Part shown: in pieces, positions 35,310 to 44,599 of the stretch
How the letters are laid out: every line of letters begins with the position of its first letter
Position numbering within the stretch: the stretch's first letter is position 1
From: MED-G105 sp039814575
GTDB taxonomy: Bacteria > Pseudomonadota > Alphaproteobacteria > Caulobacterales > Parvularculaceae
Reading direction: 5' to 3'
Assembly (NCBI GenBank): GCA_039814575.1
Contig: JBCCAY010000002.1
Span: 124,001 to 188,000, forward strand
Length of the DNA: 64,000 nt
Notes under the pieces: model-generated
The model's database searches: none
What the model was told of the DNA's origin: nothing
Seen by the model: the letters and a program-made list of their open reading frames with translations, nothing else
Position numbers and translations under genes: made by a program

Positions 35310-35825
35310 ATGGCTTTTGGTCTTAATAAAAAGAGCGGCTTGAAACTGCTCGGCGCGGCGAGCGCAATGCTGATGGTCTCAGCATGTACGAATACGTCCG
35401 GTCCGGACGTGGTGGCGACAGGGCCTGACACGTCAACCGTCGCTGACCGCATTATTCCTGGGTCCCAAGAGGATTTAGAGCAGTCCGCCGGGCATCGCGT
35501 ATTCTTCGGATACGACAAGTATTCATTGTCCCCGCAAGCGCAAGCGACGCTGGCGCGTCAAGCGCAGTGGTTAAAAGCCAATCCTGGGGTCAGCATCCTT
35601 ATCGCGGGTAATTGCGACGAGCGCGGCACGCGCGAATATAACCTCGCTCTTGGCGCTCGTCGGGCCCAGTCGGCGCGGTCTTTCTTGATCAGCAACGGCA
35701 TCGACGGCAGCCGTGTGCGCACGGTCTCTTATGGTAAAGAACGTCCGCTTGATCCGCGTTCCACGAGCGATGCATGGTCGCTGAACCGGAACTCGACGAC
35801 GACGATCGTCGCCGCGGGCGTTTAA
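35310..35825 (+). CDS. pal: Peptidoglycan-associated outer-membrane lipoprotein Pal
   Basis: The 171-residue lipoprotein has a signal ending in the lipobox VSAC at residues 21-24. A short linker follows, then an OmpA-like peptidoglycan-binding domain (VFFGYDKYSLSPQA, IAGNCDERGTREYNLALGARRA). Pal ties the outer membrane to the wall and to TolB. ATG at 35310 with GGAGAG upstream is preferred over the in-frame codon at 35295. Confidence 0.95.
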   Translation: MAFGLNKKSGLKLLGAASAMLMVSACTNTSGPDVVATGPDTSTVADRIIPGSQEDLEQSAGHRVFFGYDKYSLSPQAQATLARQAQWLKANPGVSILIAGNCDERGTREYNLALGARRAQSARSFLISNGIDGSRVRTVSYGKERPLDPRSTSDAWSLNRNSTTTIVAAGV

Positions 35826-35844
35826 GCGCTCGGGGGTTTAAGAG

Positions 35845-35891
35845 GGGTCGGCGCGCAAATTATGCCGACCCATCGCCATAATTTGCGCGCC
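35845..35891 (+). repeat. Long hairpin with two competing stems after pal
   Basis: A perfect 15-bp inverted repeat (arms 35850-35864 and 35877-35891, GGCGCGCAAATTATG and its complement) has a 12-base loop. A second stem, GGGTCGG (35845-35851) with CCGACCC (35865-35871), overlaps the first, so only one can form at a time. It begins about 20 bases after the pal stop and no T-run follows. Confidence 0.75.
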
Positions 35892-35934
35892 ATGTCTGGT
35901 TTAGACTGGCGCGTTCTTTATTTTAGCGAGGCGA

Positions 35935-35972
35935 AAGACCCTATCAGTGCAACAAGACCCTATCGGTGCAAA
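35935..35972 (+). repeat. Two tandem 19-bp repeats
   Basis: AAGACCCTATCRGTGCAAM occurs twice back to back (35935-35953 and 35954-35972) with two differences, about 170 bases before cpoB. The 313-base pal-cpoB gap holds no gene. Confidence 0.7.
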
Positions 35973-36138
35973 AAGAGCCTTGGCTGCGACGCCGCTCTAG
36001 GTGAGCGTGGCTTTAGCGCCGTGGAGCACCGTCGAGCGGTGTAAGCGTTAGAAGTGGGCGTTAAGAGGAAATTAACGCAAATGTTTCGTTGCTGTCGGGG
36101 CTCGTTAGTTGGGGCGGATCTAAGGAAGTATTAGGATC

Positions 36139-37074
36139 ATGATCGTTCACGGAAGATTGCAGAAGCGCGTTTTTGGGGCGGTCGGAATACTGGCCGGCGC
36201 AATGGTTATGGCGACCGCCGCAGAAGCTCGGCCCTCCACGAAGGAACGGGTTGAAACGCTGGAAGGCGATGTCGCCGAGTTAAAAGCCGCTTCTGAGGCC
36301 GCTGCTACGTCGAGCCAGCGCGTCATTATCCTCGAAGAGCAAGTGCGCGCGCTCACCGGCCAGATCGAAATCCTGAATTTTCGGTTGCAGCAATCGGATG
36401 CGCGCATTCAGGCGCTGTCCGCTGCGCTCGCCGGCGAAGGCGGGCTGCCGGCGGATTTCTCCGCGCCGAGCTTTTCGGCGCCGGTAAGCGGCGCTGCTTC
36501 GTCGTCCTATGGCGCGAGCGCGCCATCCGCGAGCAGTGCGCCATCAGCGCAGCCTGGCGCGACGGGCGGTCCGGCGCCCTTGGGTGCGGCGTCTCCGCTC
36601 GGAGAGCCGGCGGCGAGCGCCGTGGACCAGGGGGCTTCAGCGTTATCGACGCCGAGTGCGCCGGCGTTTGACGACGTGCAATTGCCGATGGACCCGGAAG
36701 CGGCCTTTATCTACGCGAACAGTTTCCTTCTGGAGCAGGATTATGCGCGGGCCGAAAACGCCTACACCATGTTTCTCGATGTCTATGGCGGTCATCCGCG
36801 GGCGGAAGACGCCCAATTTCGATTAGGCGAGATTTATTTGGCGCGGGACAAAAACGCAGAAGCCGCTGACGCTTTTGTGGCGTTCATCCGTAAATACCCT
36901 AAATCGGGACGTTTGCCGGAAGCTTATTTCAAGCTCGGCGCATCATTTTCGCGTCTCGGTCAAAAGGATGAGGCGTGTAAAGTCTTCAACGCCGTGAAGA
37001 AAAAATACCCGAACGCGCCCTCGCAACTTTTGGAGAAAACGGATCGCGAGCGCGCCCGCAATGGGTGTCAGTGA
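36139..37074 (+). CDS. cpoB: Cell-division coordinator CpoB (YbgF)
   Basis: The 311-residue periplasmic protein has a signal peptide ending AEA-RPS. A trimerising coiled coil follows (KERVETLEGDVAELKAA, RVIILEEQVRALTGQIEIL), then a Ser/Ala/Pro-rich linker and C-terminal TPRs (AEDAQFRLGEIYLARDKNA, LPEAYFKLGASFSRLG). CpoB links Tol-Pal constriction with septal peptidoglycan synthesis. It overlaps tilS by ten bases. Confidence 0.92.
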   Translation: MIVHGRLQKRVFGAVGILAGAMVMATAAEARPSTKERVETLEGDVAELKAASEAAATSSQRVIILEEQVRALTGQIEILNFRLQQSDARIQALSAALAGEGGLPADFSAPSFSAPVSGAASSSYGASAPSASSAPSAQPGATGGPAPLGAASPLGEPAASAVDQGASALSTPSAPAFDDVQLPMDPEAAFIYANSFLLEQDYARAENAYTMFLDVYGGHPRAEDAQFRLGEIYLARDKNAEAADAFVAFIRKYPKSGRLPEAYFKLGASFSRLGQKDEACKVFNAVKKKYPNAPSQLLEKTDRERARNGCQ

Positions 37075-38453
37075 GCCGGCGAAAGCAGACTGACGATAAG
37101 GCGGACACGCCATTGGACGCCGCGCCGATTAACGCCTCACTTGTGGGCGATGAGCGCTTTAAAACGTTGGCTGAAGATCTGCGTGCGGCTTGGACTGAGG
37201 CTGGCCGACCAAGCAGCATACTCTTAGCGGTTTCCGGCGGCGGCGATTCCATGGCGCTCCTGGCGGCGGCGACGCGGACCTTTTCCGCGGACGTCGCGCT
37301 CAGTGTCGCCACGGTTGATCATGGCCTGCGCAAAGAAGCGGCGCGCGAAGCGGCGCAGGTCGCCGCGACCGCCACTCGTCTCGGCCTTCCGCATACGACG
37401 TTAACCTGGTCCGGCGATAAGCCGTCGACGGGCTTGCAAGCGGCGGCGCGGGCGGCGCGCTATCGCCTCCTCGCGGAAGAGGCGGCGGGGCGGGGCGGGG
37501 CGGCGGTCTTCACGGCCCATACGGGCGATGATGTCGCTGAAAATTTATTGATGCGACTTGCGCGTGGCGGCGGTGCGCGCAGTCTTGCAGCGATGCCGAC
37601 GCTGCGATGGATCGCGAGCGGCGCCAATGCGGCCGTGATGCTGGCGCGCCCTTTTTTGTCGCGCTCTCGGACGGACTTACGACAGGCTGCCGCGGCGGCG
37701 GGGCTTTCAGTTATTGACGACCCGTCGAACGAAGACCCCGCCTTCGAGCGCGTGCGGGTGCGCGCTTTTCTAAAGACACCGACGAGCGAAGCTCTGGGAC
37801 TGACGCCGGCGCGCTTGGCCGCGAGCGCGGCGCAGCTTCAGAACGACGCTCAGCTGCTCGACGCGGCTGAGCGCAATCGTTTCGCGGCGCTTGGCTGTGT
37901 GTTCACCCATTGGGGCGGCGTTATTGTTAATTGCGATCGCGCATTGTCCCAGAAGTCGGATTTAGCGGCCTCGGATGCGGGACTTTTCGCCCGGATCATG
38001 CGCGCCGTCGGCGGCGGCGATCATCGACCAAATCTTGATGCGGCTGACGCGGCGCTCAAAACGGCGCTGAACGGCGGCAAAGCGAGCCTCGCCGGCGCCA
38101 TTTTGCAGCGGCATGGCCAGAAACTTATCGCTTACCGTGAACCGGCGGCGTTACTCGGCCGCGCCGGCGTTCCGCCGTTCCAGCCTGTCACTTTGGCCGC
38201 GGGCGCGCAGGTTCTTTTCGATGGGCGATTTATTGTCAGCAATGACGTTGAACGGCCGTTAAGTCTTAAGCCGTTTGGGATGAGCGGAAATGGCGGGCCG
38301 GCCTTGTTCGCTGGTCCTGGCGACGCCGAAAAAAGCGCGCCAGCTCTGTTTGACGGCGATAAATTGGTCGCATCCCCGGTTTTAGGCCCATCGCGCGCCT
38401 TCCGGTCTTTGGTTCTGGAAAGGTTTGATGAGCGCACCGTGCGATTCCTTTAG
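37065..38453 (+). CDS. tilS: tRNA(Ile)-lysidine synthetase TilS
   Basis: The 462-residue enzyme converts C34 of the CAU-anticodon tRNA-Ile to lysidine, so that it reads AUA. The PP-loop ILLAVSGGGDSMALL near residue 50, ATVDHGLRKEAA and FTAHTGDDVAENLLMRLARGGG are present. Start is GTG (37065 or 37071), both inside the end of cpoB. It is co-transcribed with cpoB and precedes ftsH. Confidence 0.93.
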   Translation: MSVSRRKQTDDKADTPLDAAPINASLVGDERFKTLAEDLRAAWTEAGRPSSILLAVSGGGDSMALLAAATRTFSADVALSVATVDHGLRKEAAREAAQVAATATRLGLPHTTLTWSGDKPSTGLQAAARAARYRLLAEEAAGRGGAAVFTAHTGDDVAENLLMRLARGGGARSLAAMPTLRWIASGANAAVMLARPFLSRSRTDLRQAAAAAGLSVIDDPSNEDPAFERVRVRAFLKTPTSEALGLTPARLAASAAQLQNDAQLLDAAERNRFAALGCVFTHWGGVIVNCDRALSQKSDLAASDAGLFARIMRAVGGGDHRPNLDAADAALKTALNGGKASLAGAILQRHGQKLIAYREPAALLGRAGVPPFQPVTLAAGAQVLFDGRFIVSNDVERPLSLKPFGMSGNGGPALFAGPGDAEKSAPALFDGDKLVASPVLGPSRAFRSLVLERFDERTVRFL

Positions 38454-38638
38454 GGGGCGATGACAGAATTATGATGCATCAACCCTCAATGCGGGTGGAT
38501 ATCGCGCCGTTAACGCCTATCTTAAGGATCGACAATTAAGGTGAATGCGGCGCTGCGCCTTCTTGTGCAGGCAGTGAACGTCGCGCCCACACATTTCAGC
38601 CGCCAGAAGCGGCGTTCGCGCGAAGAGGCGAAAGCACT

Positions 38639-40567
38639 ATGAACACGCGTAATCTGATCATTTGGGGCCTGGTATTCCTATTTTTCGTCCTGATGCTCCA
38701 AATGTTCAATGTGAACCCCAACGGCCAGACCGTGCAGGGGCTCAGCTATTCTGAGTTTGTTGAACGGATCGACGCCGGCGCCGTGCAATCCGCGGAGATT
38801 GACCGTGAGACGGTGCGAGGCGTTTTGAACGATGGATCGGCGTTCGAGACCTCCATTCCCCTGACGGCGGGCGCGGATGTCGCCAACCGGCTGAACGATT
38901 CGGGCGCAGAGACGAAGATCACGCCGGAAGAGGAGTTGCCGCTGCTCTTAACGATCCTCTTCAACATTCTGCCGTTCCTCATCTTCTTGGCGTTCTTCTT
39001 TTTCATCATGCGCCAGATGCAAGGCGCCGGCGGTAAAGCCATGGGCTTCGGCAAGTCGCGCGCGAAGCTTTTGACCGAGCGCCAGGGCCGCGTCACGTTT
39101 GAAGACGTCGCCGGCATCGACGAAGCGAAAGAAGAGCTGGAAGAAATTGTCGAGTATTTGAAAGACCCGATGAAGTTCCAGCGCCTTGGCGGCAAGATCC
39201 CGAAAGGCGCGCTTTTGGTGGGCCCTCCGGGCACGGGTAAAACCTTGCTCGCTCGGGCTATCGCTGGTGAAGCCAATGTGCCGTTCTTCACGATTTCCGG
39301 TTCGGACTTTGTAGAAATGTTTGTCGGCGTCGGCGCGAGCCGCGTGCGCGACATGTTCGAGCAGGCGAAAAAGAATGCGCCCTGCATTATCTTTATTGAC
39401 GAGATCGACGCTGTCGGGCGCCATCGCGGCGCCGGCCTTGGCGGCGGCAATGACGAGCGCGAGCAAACGCTGAACCAATTACTCGTTGAGATGGACGGTT
39501 TTGAATCGAACGAAGGCATCATCTTGATCGCCGCGACGAACCGTCCGGACGTTCTCGATCCGGCGCTGTTGCGTCCTGGTCGTTTCGACCGCCAGGTCGT
39601 TGTTCCGAACCCGGACGTTATGGGCCGCGAGAAAATCTTGAACGTGCACGCGAAGAAAGTGCCGTTGGCTCCGGATGTGAACTTACGCACCTTTGCGCGC
39701 GGCACGCCGGGCTTCTCCGGCGCTGATTTGGCGAACCTCGTCAATGAAGCGGCGTTGTTGGCGGCGCGGCGCGGCAAACGCTATGTCACGTCGAAGGAGT
39801 TCGACGACGCCAAAGACAAAGTGCTGATGGGTGCGGAACGCCGGTCGATGGTGATGACCGACGAAGAAAAAGCGCTCACCGCTTATCACGAAGCGGGCCA
39901 CGCGCTGGTGGGCTTGTCCGTGGAAGGCAACGATCCCGTGCATAAAGCGACGATTATCCCGCGTGGGCGCGCCCTTGGCATGGTGCAGTATCTGCCTGAG
40001 CGCGATCGCTACTCCATGACGTTGCAGCAAATGAAAGCGCGCATCGCCATGGCCATGGGCGGTCGCGTCGCCGAAGAGCTGAAATTCGGCAAAGAGAAAA
40101 CAACGTCCGGCGCGTCTTCCGACATTGACCAGGCGACGAAAATCGCGCGCTCAATGGTGACGCAGTATGGCCTGTCCGAGAAACTCGGCCCCATCGCATA
40201 TTCAGAGGATGAGGGCGAGGTCTTCCTCGGTCAGTCGATCGCGCGGTCGAAGTCTATCTCCGGCCAGACGGCGAAGCTTATCGAAGACGAGATCAAGAAC
40301 TTCGTCGTCGAAGGCTATGAAACGGCGAAACGGGTCTTGACCGAGCGTAATGACGATTGGGAGAAACTGTCCCAAGCGCTGCTTGAATACGAAACGCTGA
40401 CGGGCGCTGAAATCAATCAATTGCTCGCGGGCGAGCCGATCGTGCGCAAAGACCCGACGGATTATTCCTCGCCGCCGCCGGCCTCCGTGCCGCCGACGGG
40501 CGCCTCGCCGTCGGGTAAAAAGTCGGACGATGACGGTGGTTTTGAGCCGAGCCCGGCTGGGGCGTAA
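38639..40567 (+). CDS. ftsH: ATP-dependent zinc metalloprotease FtsH
   Basis: The 642-residue membrane AAA+ protease has TM1 near 4-22, a periplasmic segment, and TM2 near 103-125 (ILFNILPFLIFLAFFFFIM). Walker A is GPPGTGKT, Walker B is CIIFIDEID, and the second region of homology is ATNRPDVLDP. The zinc motif HEAGH lies near residue 420. It degrades membrane and regulatory proteins. The C-terminal 40 residues are Pro/Ser-rich. GAGGCGAAAG precedes the ATG. It keeps the usual tilS-ftsH-folP order. Confidence 0.97.
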   Translation: MNTRNLIIWGLVFLFFVLMLQMFNVNPNGQTVQGLSYSEFVERIDAGAVQSAEIDRETVRGVLNDGSAFETSIPLTAGADVANRLNDSGAETKITPEEELPLLLTILFNILPFLIFLAFFFFIMRQMQGAGGKAMGFGKSRAKLLTERQGRVTFEDVAGIDEAKEELEEIVEYLKDPMKFQRLGGKIPKGALLVGPPGTGKTLLARAIAGEANVPFFTISGSDFVEMFVGVGASRVRDMFEQAKKNAPCIIFIDEIDAVGRHRGAGLGGGNDEREQTLNQLLVEMDGFESNEGIILIAATNRPDVLDPALLRPGRFDRQVVVPNPDVMGREKILNVHAKKVPLAPDVNLRTFARGTPGFSGADLANLVNEAALLAARRGKRYVTSKEFDDAKDKVLMGAERRSMVMTDEEKALTAYHEAGHALVGLSVEGNDPVHKATIIPRGRALGMVQYLPERDRYSMTLQQMKARIAMAMGGRVAEELKFGKEKTTSGASSDIDQATKIARSMVTQYGLSEKLGPIAYSEDEGEVFLGQSIARSKSISGQTAKLIEDEIKNFVVEGYETAKRVLTERNDDWEKLSQALLEYETLTGAEINQLLAGEPIVRKDPTDYSSPPPASVPPTGASPSGKKSDDDGGFEPSPAGA

Positions 40568-40620
40568 GTCCCTGCGGCGGTCCGTTCGGACCGGCGCAAG
40601 GTCCATTGGTTCGATAAACA

Positions 40621-41418
40621 ATGACTATGCCGAAGATTATGGGCGTCGTGAATGCGACGCCCGATTCTTTTTCTGACGGCGGACGATTTCTGTCCGCCGA
40701 TGCGGGAATCGCGCACGCCTTAAAGCTTGTCGAGGATGGCGCCGATATTCTTGATATTGGCGGAGAGTCGACTCGGCCGGGCGCTGATATCGTTCCGGAG
40801 ACGGACGAGTTAGAGCGCGTTCTCCCGATTATTGAAGGTGTTCGCCGGCGCGACGCGACGCCTATATCGATTGACACCCGCAAACCGGTCGTCGCCGAAG
40901 CTGCGATCGCGGCCGGCGCGACGATTTGGAACGATGTGTCAGCCCTGACCTTCGCGGACGACAGCCTGGCGCGCGCTGCGGCGCTCCAAGGCGACGTTAT
41001 TCTGATGCACGCCCAGGGCGACCCGAAGACCATGCAAGATGCGCCGTCCTATGGCGACGTCGTCGAAGACGTCTTCGCATTTCTAGAAAAACGCATAGCT
41101 GCGTGCGTCACGGCGGGCGTTGATCGCTCCCGGATAATGATCGATCCGGGCATCGGCTTCGGTAAAACGCTAGAGCATAATCTAGCGCTCTTGCGTAATC
41201 TTGACCGCTTCTCGGCTCTCGCCCCAGTTCTCCTTGGCTCCTCGCGCAAACGCTTCATCGCCGCACTTGATCGTCCGGCGGCGGCGGAAACCCGCCTTGG
41301 CGGCTCGCTCGCCGCAGCGTTGTGGGGCATGAAAGCCGGAGTCGCCATGGTGCGCGTGCATGACGTTGGGGAAACACGCCAGGCGTTTGCGGTTTGGGGA
41401 GGGGTTGACGCGGGGTGA
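40621..41418 (+). CDS. folP: Dihydropteroate synthase
   Basis: The 265-residue TIM-barrel enzyme joins pterin pyrophosphate with p-aminobenzoate in folate synthesis and is the sulfonamide target. Conserved loops are VVNATPDSFSDGG, IGGESTRPGA, SIDTRKP, WNDVSAL, DPGIGFGKT and LLGSSRKRFI. It sits 53 bases after ftsH. In many relatives glmM follows; here the strand switches to accessory genes instead. Confidence 0.95.
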   Translation: MTMPKIMGVVNATPDSFSDGGRFLSADAGIAHALKLVEDGADILDIGGESTRPGADIVPETDELERVLPIIEGVRRRDATPISIDTRKPVVAEAAIAAGATIWNDVSALTFADDSLARAAALQGDVILMHAQGDPKTMQDAPSYGDVVEDVFAFLEKRIAACVTAGVDRSRIMIDPGIGFGKTLEHNLALLRNLDRFSALAPVLLGSSRKRFIAALDRPAAAETRLGGSLAAALWGMKAGVAMVRVHDVGETRQAFAVWGGVDAG

Positions 41419-41482
41419 TGCGTTATCTTCGTTGGCCGTAGGTTTGCGACGGATTGCGATGGTTGGCGTTCGTGGGCGACGT

Positions 41483-42148
41483 TCAAATCGCCCATTGTAA
41501 CTCCCGAGCAAGCATCGAGCGACACGCATAGTCGGCGCGCACAGCCCGTCGTGTCGACGGTGTGATCGCAGAGCTAGAGCGATGCAGGGTTAGGGCGTGG
41601 ACAATCAAGACATCGCCCGGACGAGCTTCGCAAAGTTCGATGTCGCAGTCGCTCGCTAAGGCATGGGCGCGATGCGACGGTATTTTTCCAAACTTGTGAC
41701 TTCCGAGAGCAAGTTCCAATAGGCCGGTCTCCTCAGTGCTGTCGTCGATATGAATGCGTACAAAGACCATTTTTTCTAACAGTGATAGGGGCGGCTCACA
41801 GTGCCAAAAATTTGACTTCGCAACCCAGTTTGAATAGCCGTCTATTTGCGCTTTTTGCCGAATAGCGATCACCCGATCTTGGTGCCATGGAACCGACCAA
41901 TTAGCTTCCTGGGTTTTATTGAACGCGACAATTCGAACAGGCTTGGCGTGAACGCCAAGTTCGCATATCTGCGACGCCAGTGCGCTGCCGGGTCCGATCA
42001 AGGTCGATAATTCGTTTGTAAGTGGTAGACGGATGCCTGGTTTGGCACCGACATCCGTAAGTTCTGCTAGTCGGAAAACCTGATTGTTCGAAAGTAATCC
42101 ACGAAGCCAAATACGGCCCAGTCGATGTAGTTCTTGCAATTGTCCCAT
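41483..42148 (-). CDS. Phytanoyl-CoA dioxygenase-like Fe(II)/2-oxoglutarate oxygenase
   Basis: The 221-residue protein has the double-stranded beta-helix signature of the PhyH family. The metal triad is visible as HxD in WHQDRV and a distal histidine in ALTLHRSS, with an arginine after it (TRRAVRADY) suited to bind 2-oxoglutarate. The N-terminal 50 residues are less conserved. The substrate is unknown. It is the last gene of a minus-strand set, 18 bases after a serine hydrolase. Confidence 0.75.
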   Translation of the reverse strand: MGQLQELHRLGRIWLRGLLSNNQVFRLAELTDVGAKPGIRLPLTNELSTLIGPGSALASQICELGVHAKPVRIVAFNKTQEANWSVPWHQDRVIAIRQKAQIDGYSNWVAKSNFWHCEPPLSLLEKMVFVRIHIDDSTEETGLLELALGSHKFGKIPSHRAHALASDCDIELCEARPGDVLIVHALTLHRSSSAITPSTRRAVRADYACRSMLARELQWAI

Positions 42149-42166
42149 TACCGTCGTCCAATCAGT

Positions 42167-43330
42167 CTAGTCGCCGGCGGCTATAGTCGATTTCGGACCG
42201 CCAATCTCGCGATCTAAAAACGCTGGCAATATCTTTGAAAACTCTTTTGTTCCGCCGTTTATCAAAAGAACGATGCCGACGTCGCGGGCCGGTAAGAATG
42301 TAATTTGCGCGCCATAGCCGCGGTCGACCGATCCGAAATGCGAGATGACAGTCTCGCCACTATAGGTGTAAACCCGCCAGCCCAAACCGTAATGGGCGTC
42401 TTCTAGGTTTGGCATCGCTGAACGCACGCGGCGAATCTCAGCAAGCGTTCGCACGCGCGGCGTATGTATCAAATTCAACATGTCCGCATTCAGAATAGAC
42501 GGATGGTGTCCTAGTTGCGCTTTCAGCCACTCCGCCATATCGGAAATGCTGGCGTTGACGCCCCCAGCGGCTGGAACTTTGTAATAGGCGTCTTTAACTG
42601 TTCCAACGTACCAAGACTTATCTTTAATGCGCCGGTGGGGACGCGCCCAATTATCGTCACTCTTGAGATTGCTTAACCCGACCGACGCACGCGCCATGCC
42701 AAGGGGTTGAAAAAGCCGATCGTCAAGCGCGTCGGCGAAAGCTCTACCGTCTCGCTGCTCAATAAGCAGGGAGGCGGCGTCAAACGTGATGTTTTGATAC
42801 GCATAACAGGCACCGACAGAACAAATGGGGTTGACCTCCGAGAACCTTGCACGGATCTTGGATGGCGCAATCCCGGCCTCCAATAGATTATCATAGGCGT
42901 TCGGCGGCAGACTGGTGCGATGACTAAGAATATGTTCCAGCGTCAGAGCGTTCGTTGCGCGGCGCGACTTTAGTTGCAAGCGCGGCGCGAAGGCGCTTAC
43001 CGGAAGCGACAGCGCCACCTTTTCTTCAGAAACCATCTGGCTGATGACGCTGGCGCTCATCGTTTTTGATAACGACGCAATTCGAAACACTGTGTCCGGA
43101 TCGATCAGGGCGTCGCTGTTGATTTGTCGTTTGCCGTATGTGGCGATGCGTTCGACGGCGCCGTTTCTAACGACAGCAACCGCCATGCCGACAACATGAT
43201 TGTGCGGTACGGCTTCTTCGAGCAGAAGCGTGAAGTCGTTTGTCGGCTCAGGTGCGGCGGTCGCGGGCGAAAGAAATGGTGATAGGCAAGAGACGCACAG
43301 CGCCAAAATAATGCGCACTAGCGGTATCAC
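42167..43330 (-). CDS. Secreted serine hydrolase, beta-lactamase/esterase fold
   Basis: The 387-residue protein has a signal peptide (cleavage near TAA-P). The SxxK motif is Ser86-Leu-Ser-Lys89 (RIASLSKT), the tyrosine motif is YQN (ACYAYQNITF), and a late HFGS segment (VISHFGSVDRGYG) serves as the third motif. These place it with class C beta-lactamase-like esterases and peptidases. Its start overlaps the stop of the upstream alpha/beta hydrolase by four bases, so the two are translated together. Confidence 0.85.
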   Translation of the reverse strand: MIPLVRIILALCVSCLSPFLSPATAAPEPTNDFTLLLEEAVPHNHVVGMAVAVVRNGAVERIATYGKRQINSDALIDPDTVFRIASLSKTMSASVISQMVSEEKVALSLPVSAFAPRLQLKSRRATNALTLEHILSHRTSLPPNAYDNLLEAGIAPSKIRARFSEVNPICSVGACYAYQNITFDAASLLIEQRDGRAFADALDDRLFQPLGMARASVGLSNLKSDDNWARPHRRIKDKSWYVGTVKDAYYKVPAAGGVNASISDMAEWLKAQLGHHPSILNADMLNLIHTPRVRTLAEIRRVRSAMPNLEDAHYGLGWRVYTYSGETVISHFGSVDRGYGAQITFLPARDVGIVLLINGGTKEFSKILPAFLDREIGGPKSTIAAGD

Positions 43331-44226
43331 TGATGCTTTCCAAAAAACGTATCGACCGCATCAAAGTACGCGTCGCGCAAATCATCCCGCTCCATCATAA
43401 TTTCGTGCCGAGCGTCTTTGATCAGAACGTTCTCAATCAAAGGCGCCGTCTTGGCGAGCTGCGCATGGTCATTCGAGTCGCATAGACGATCTTGTCCCGC
43501 AGAGATGATAAGAACCGGCGTTTTCAACGCTGTGAACCGTTCAGGCCGATGGAGGTCGTCCATCGCTGCAATGGCGGCTTTCACCCAGGCGAGGGTCTGT
43601 CCCGCGACGGCGGCCTCCGGCTTAGCGCGCTGCAAAGCGAGGAAATGGTTGTGGCGCTCTACTTCGTGGGTGAGGGCGCGCTCGTCGAAACGTTCCGGAT
43701 TGTCCCCTTGACGGGGCGAACCGCGCTCGCCGGCGCCGAGGGCTACGCCGAGACCGGCGATTGTTTTCGCTGCGAAGATGACGAACGACGATGTGGCGAG
43801 CCGCGTTAAAGGCGCGCACAGCGCCGCTGCTTTGAAACGCGTATCGCCGTCCGCGAGGAGCGCCAGCGCCGGTGCGCCGCCCATGGAGTGGGTCATTAGA
43901 TAATAAGGCCCCGGCATCTGCGGCGCTACGACCTCATCCGTAAACGTAATAATATCTTGGCGAAAAAGATCGAAGTCTTCCATGTGGGTCAGCGATGGGG
44001 TGTCGCCGAAGCGCTGAGACAGGCCTTGGCTGCGCCAATCCATCATCGCCACATTGAAGCCGCGCGCTTGCATGTCGGAGACAGTTTCGAAGTACTTTTC
44101 GATGAACTCCGACCAGCCCGTCAACAAGACGAGAGTTTTGTCCGCCTTCGGTGTTTTAAATAAAGCGCCGCGTAAAACCGCGCCGTCGGCGGCTTTGAAC
44201 GTCAACGCCTCAGCGCCTGCGGGCAT
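43327..44226 (-). CDS. Alpha/beta hydrolase, monoacylglycerol lipase/lysophospholipase type
   Basis: The 299-residue hydrolase has oxyanion segment LLTGWSEFIEKY and nucleophile Ser114 in THSMGGAP. An acid in SAGQDRLCDS and a histidine in KDARHEIMME complete the triad. The DWRSQGLSQR segment is typical of monoglyceride lipase and PldB relatives. No signal peptide is seen. It overlaps the secreted serine hydrolase gene and lies 26 bases after the SCP2-like gene. Confidence 0.85.
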   Translation of the reverse strand: MPAGAEALTFKAADGAVLRGALFKTPKADKTLVLLTGWSEFIEKYFETVSDMQARGFNVAMMDWRSQGLSQRFGDTPSLTHMEDFDLFRQDIITFTDEVVAPQMPGPYYLMTHSMGGAPALALLADGDTRFKAAALCAPLTRLATSSFVIFAAKTIAGLGVALGAGERGSPRQGDNPERFDERALTHEVERHNHFLALQRAKPEAAVAGQTLAWVKAAIAAMDDLHRPERFTALKTPVLIISAGQDRLCDSNDHAQLAKTAPLIENVLIKDARHEIMMERDDLRDAYFDAVDTFFGKHQ

Positions 44227-44252
44227 CGGGTTTTCGGGGATGCGGATGAATT

Positions 44253-44591
44253 CTACGATTGTTTAGCCTCCAACAATAATCGCGCCATGACGCTCATGTC
44301 CCCACCGATAAGTAGTCGACCTGATAGATAAGAGCTTTCCAGAGCTTTTTTGCGGGCGAATATTTCTATGAGCGTCTCTGGGCTCGCCGTCCAGATGGCC
44401 CGTCCTTCTTTCCTTGCGGCGAGCTTTGTTTCGTCTTTTTTGACGGGTTCCGTCGCTGACACCGATGGCGGCGATGTGTAACCGTCGACAAAAAAGGGCG
44501 CTTGGTTCGTTGCGCGAATTTCGATAACCGCATTAAACTCATGTTTGAAAGCGTCTTCAGCGGCTTTGATTAAAGAGTCAGTATCGGCCAT
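44253..44591 (-). CDS. SCP2-like sterol-carrier-type domain protein
   Basis: The 112-residue protein ends with WTASPETLIEIFARKK and YLSGRLLIGGDMSVMARLL, the pattern of the SCP2 lipid-binding fold. Such domains carry acyl chains, sterols or CoA esters. It is small, soluble and without a signal. It lies between a methyltransferase gene (8-base gap) and a lipase-like gene. The fold assignment rests mainly on the C-terminal half. Confidence 0.65.
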   Translation of the reverse strand: MADTDSLIKAAEDAFKHEFNAVIEIRATNQAPFFVDGYTSPPSVSATEPVKKDETKLAARKEGRAIWTASPETLIEIFARKKALESSYLSGRLLIGGDMSVMARLLLEAKQS

Positions 44592-44599
44592 ATTGTCTG

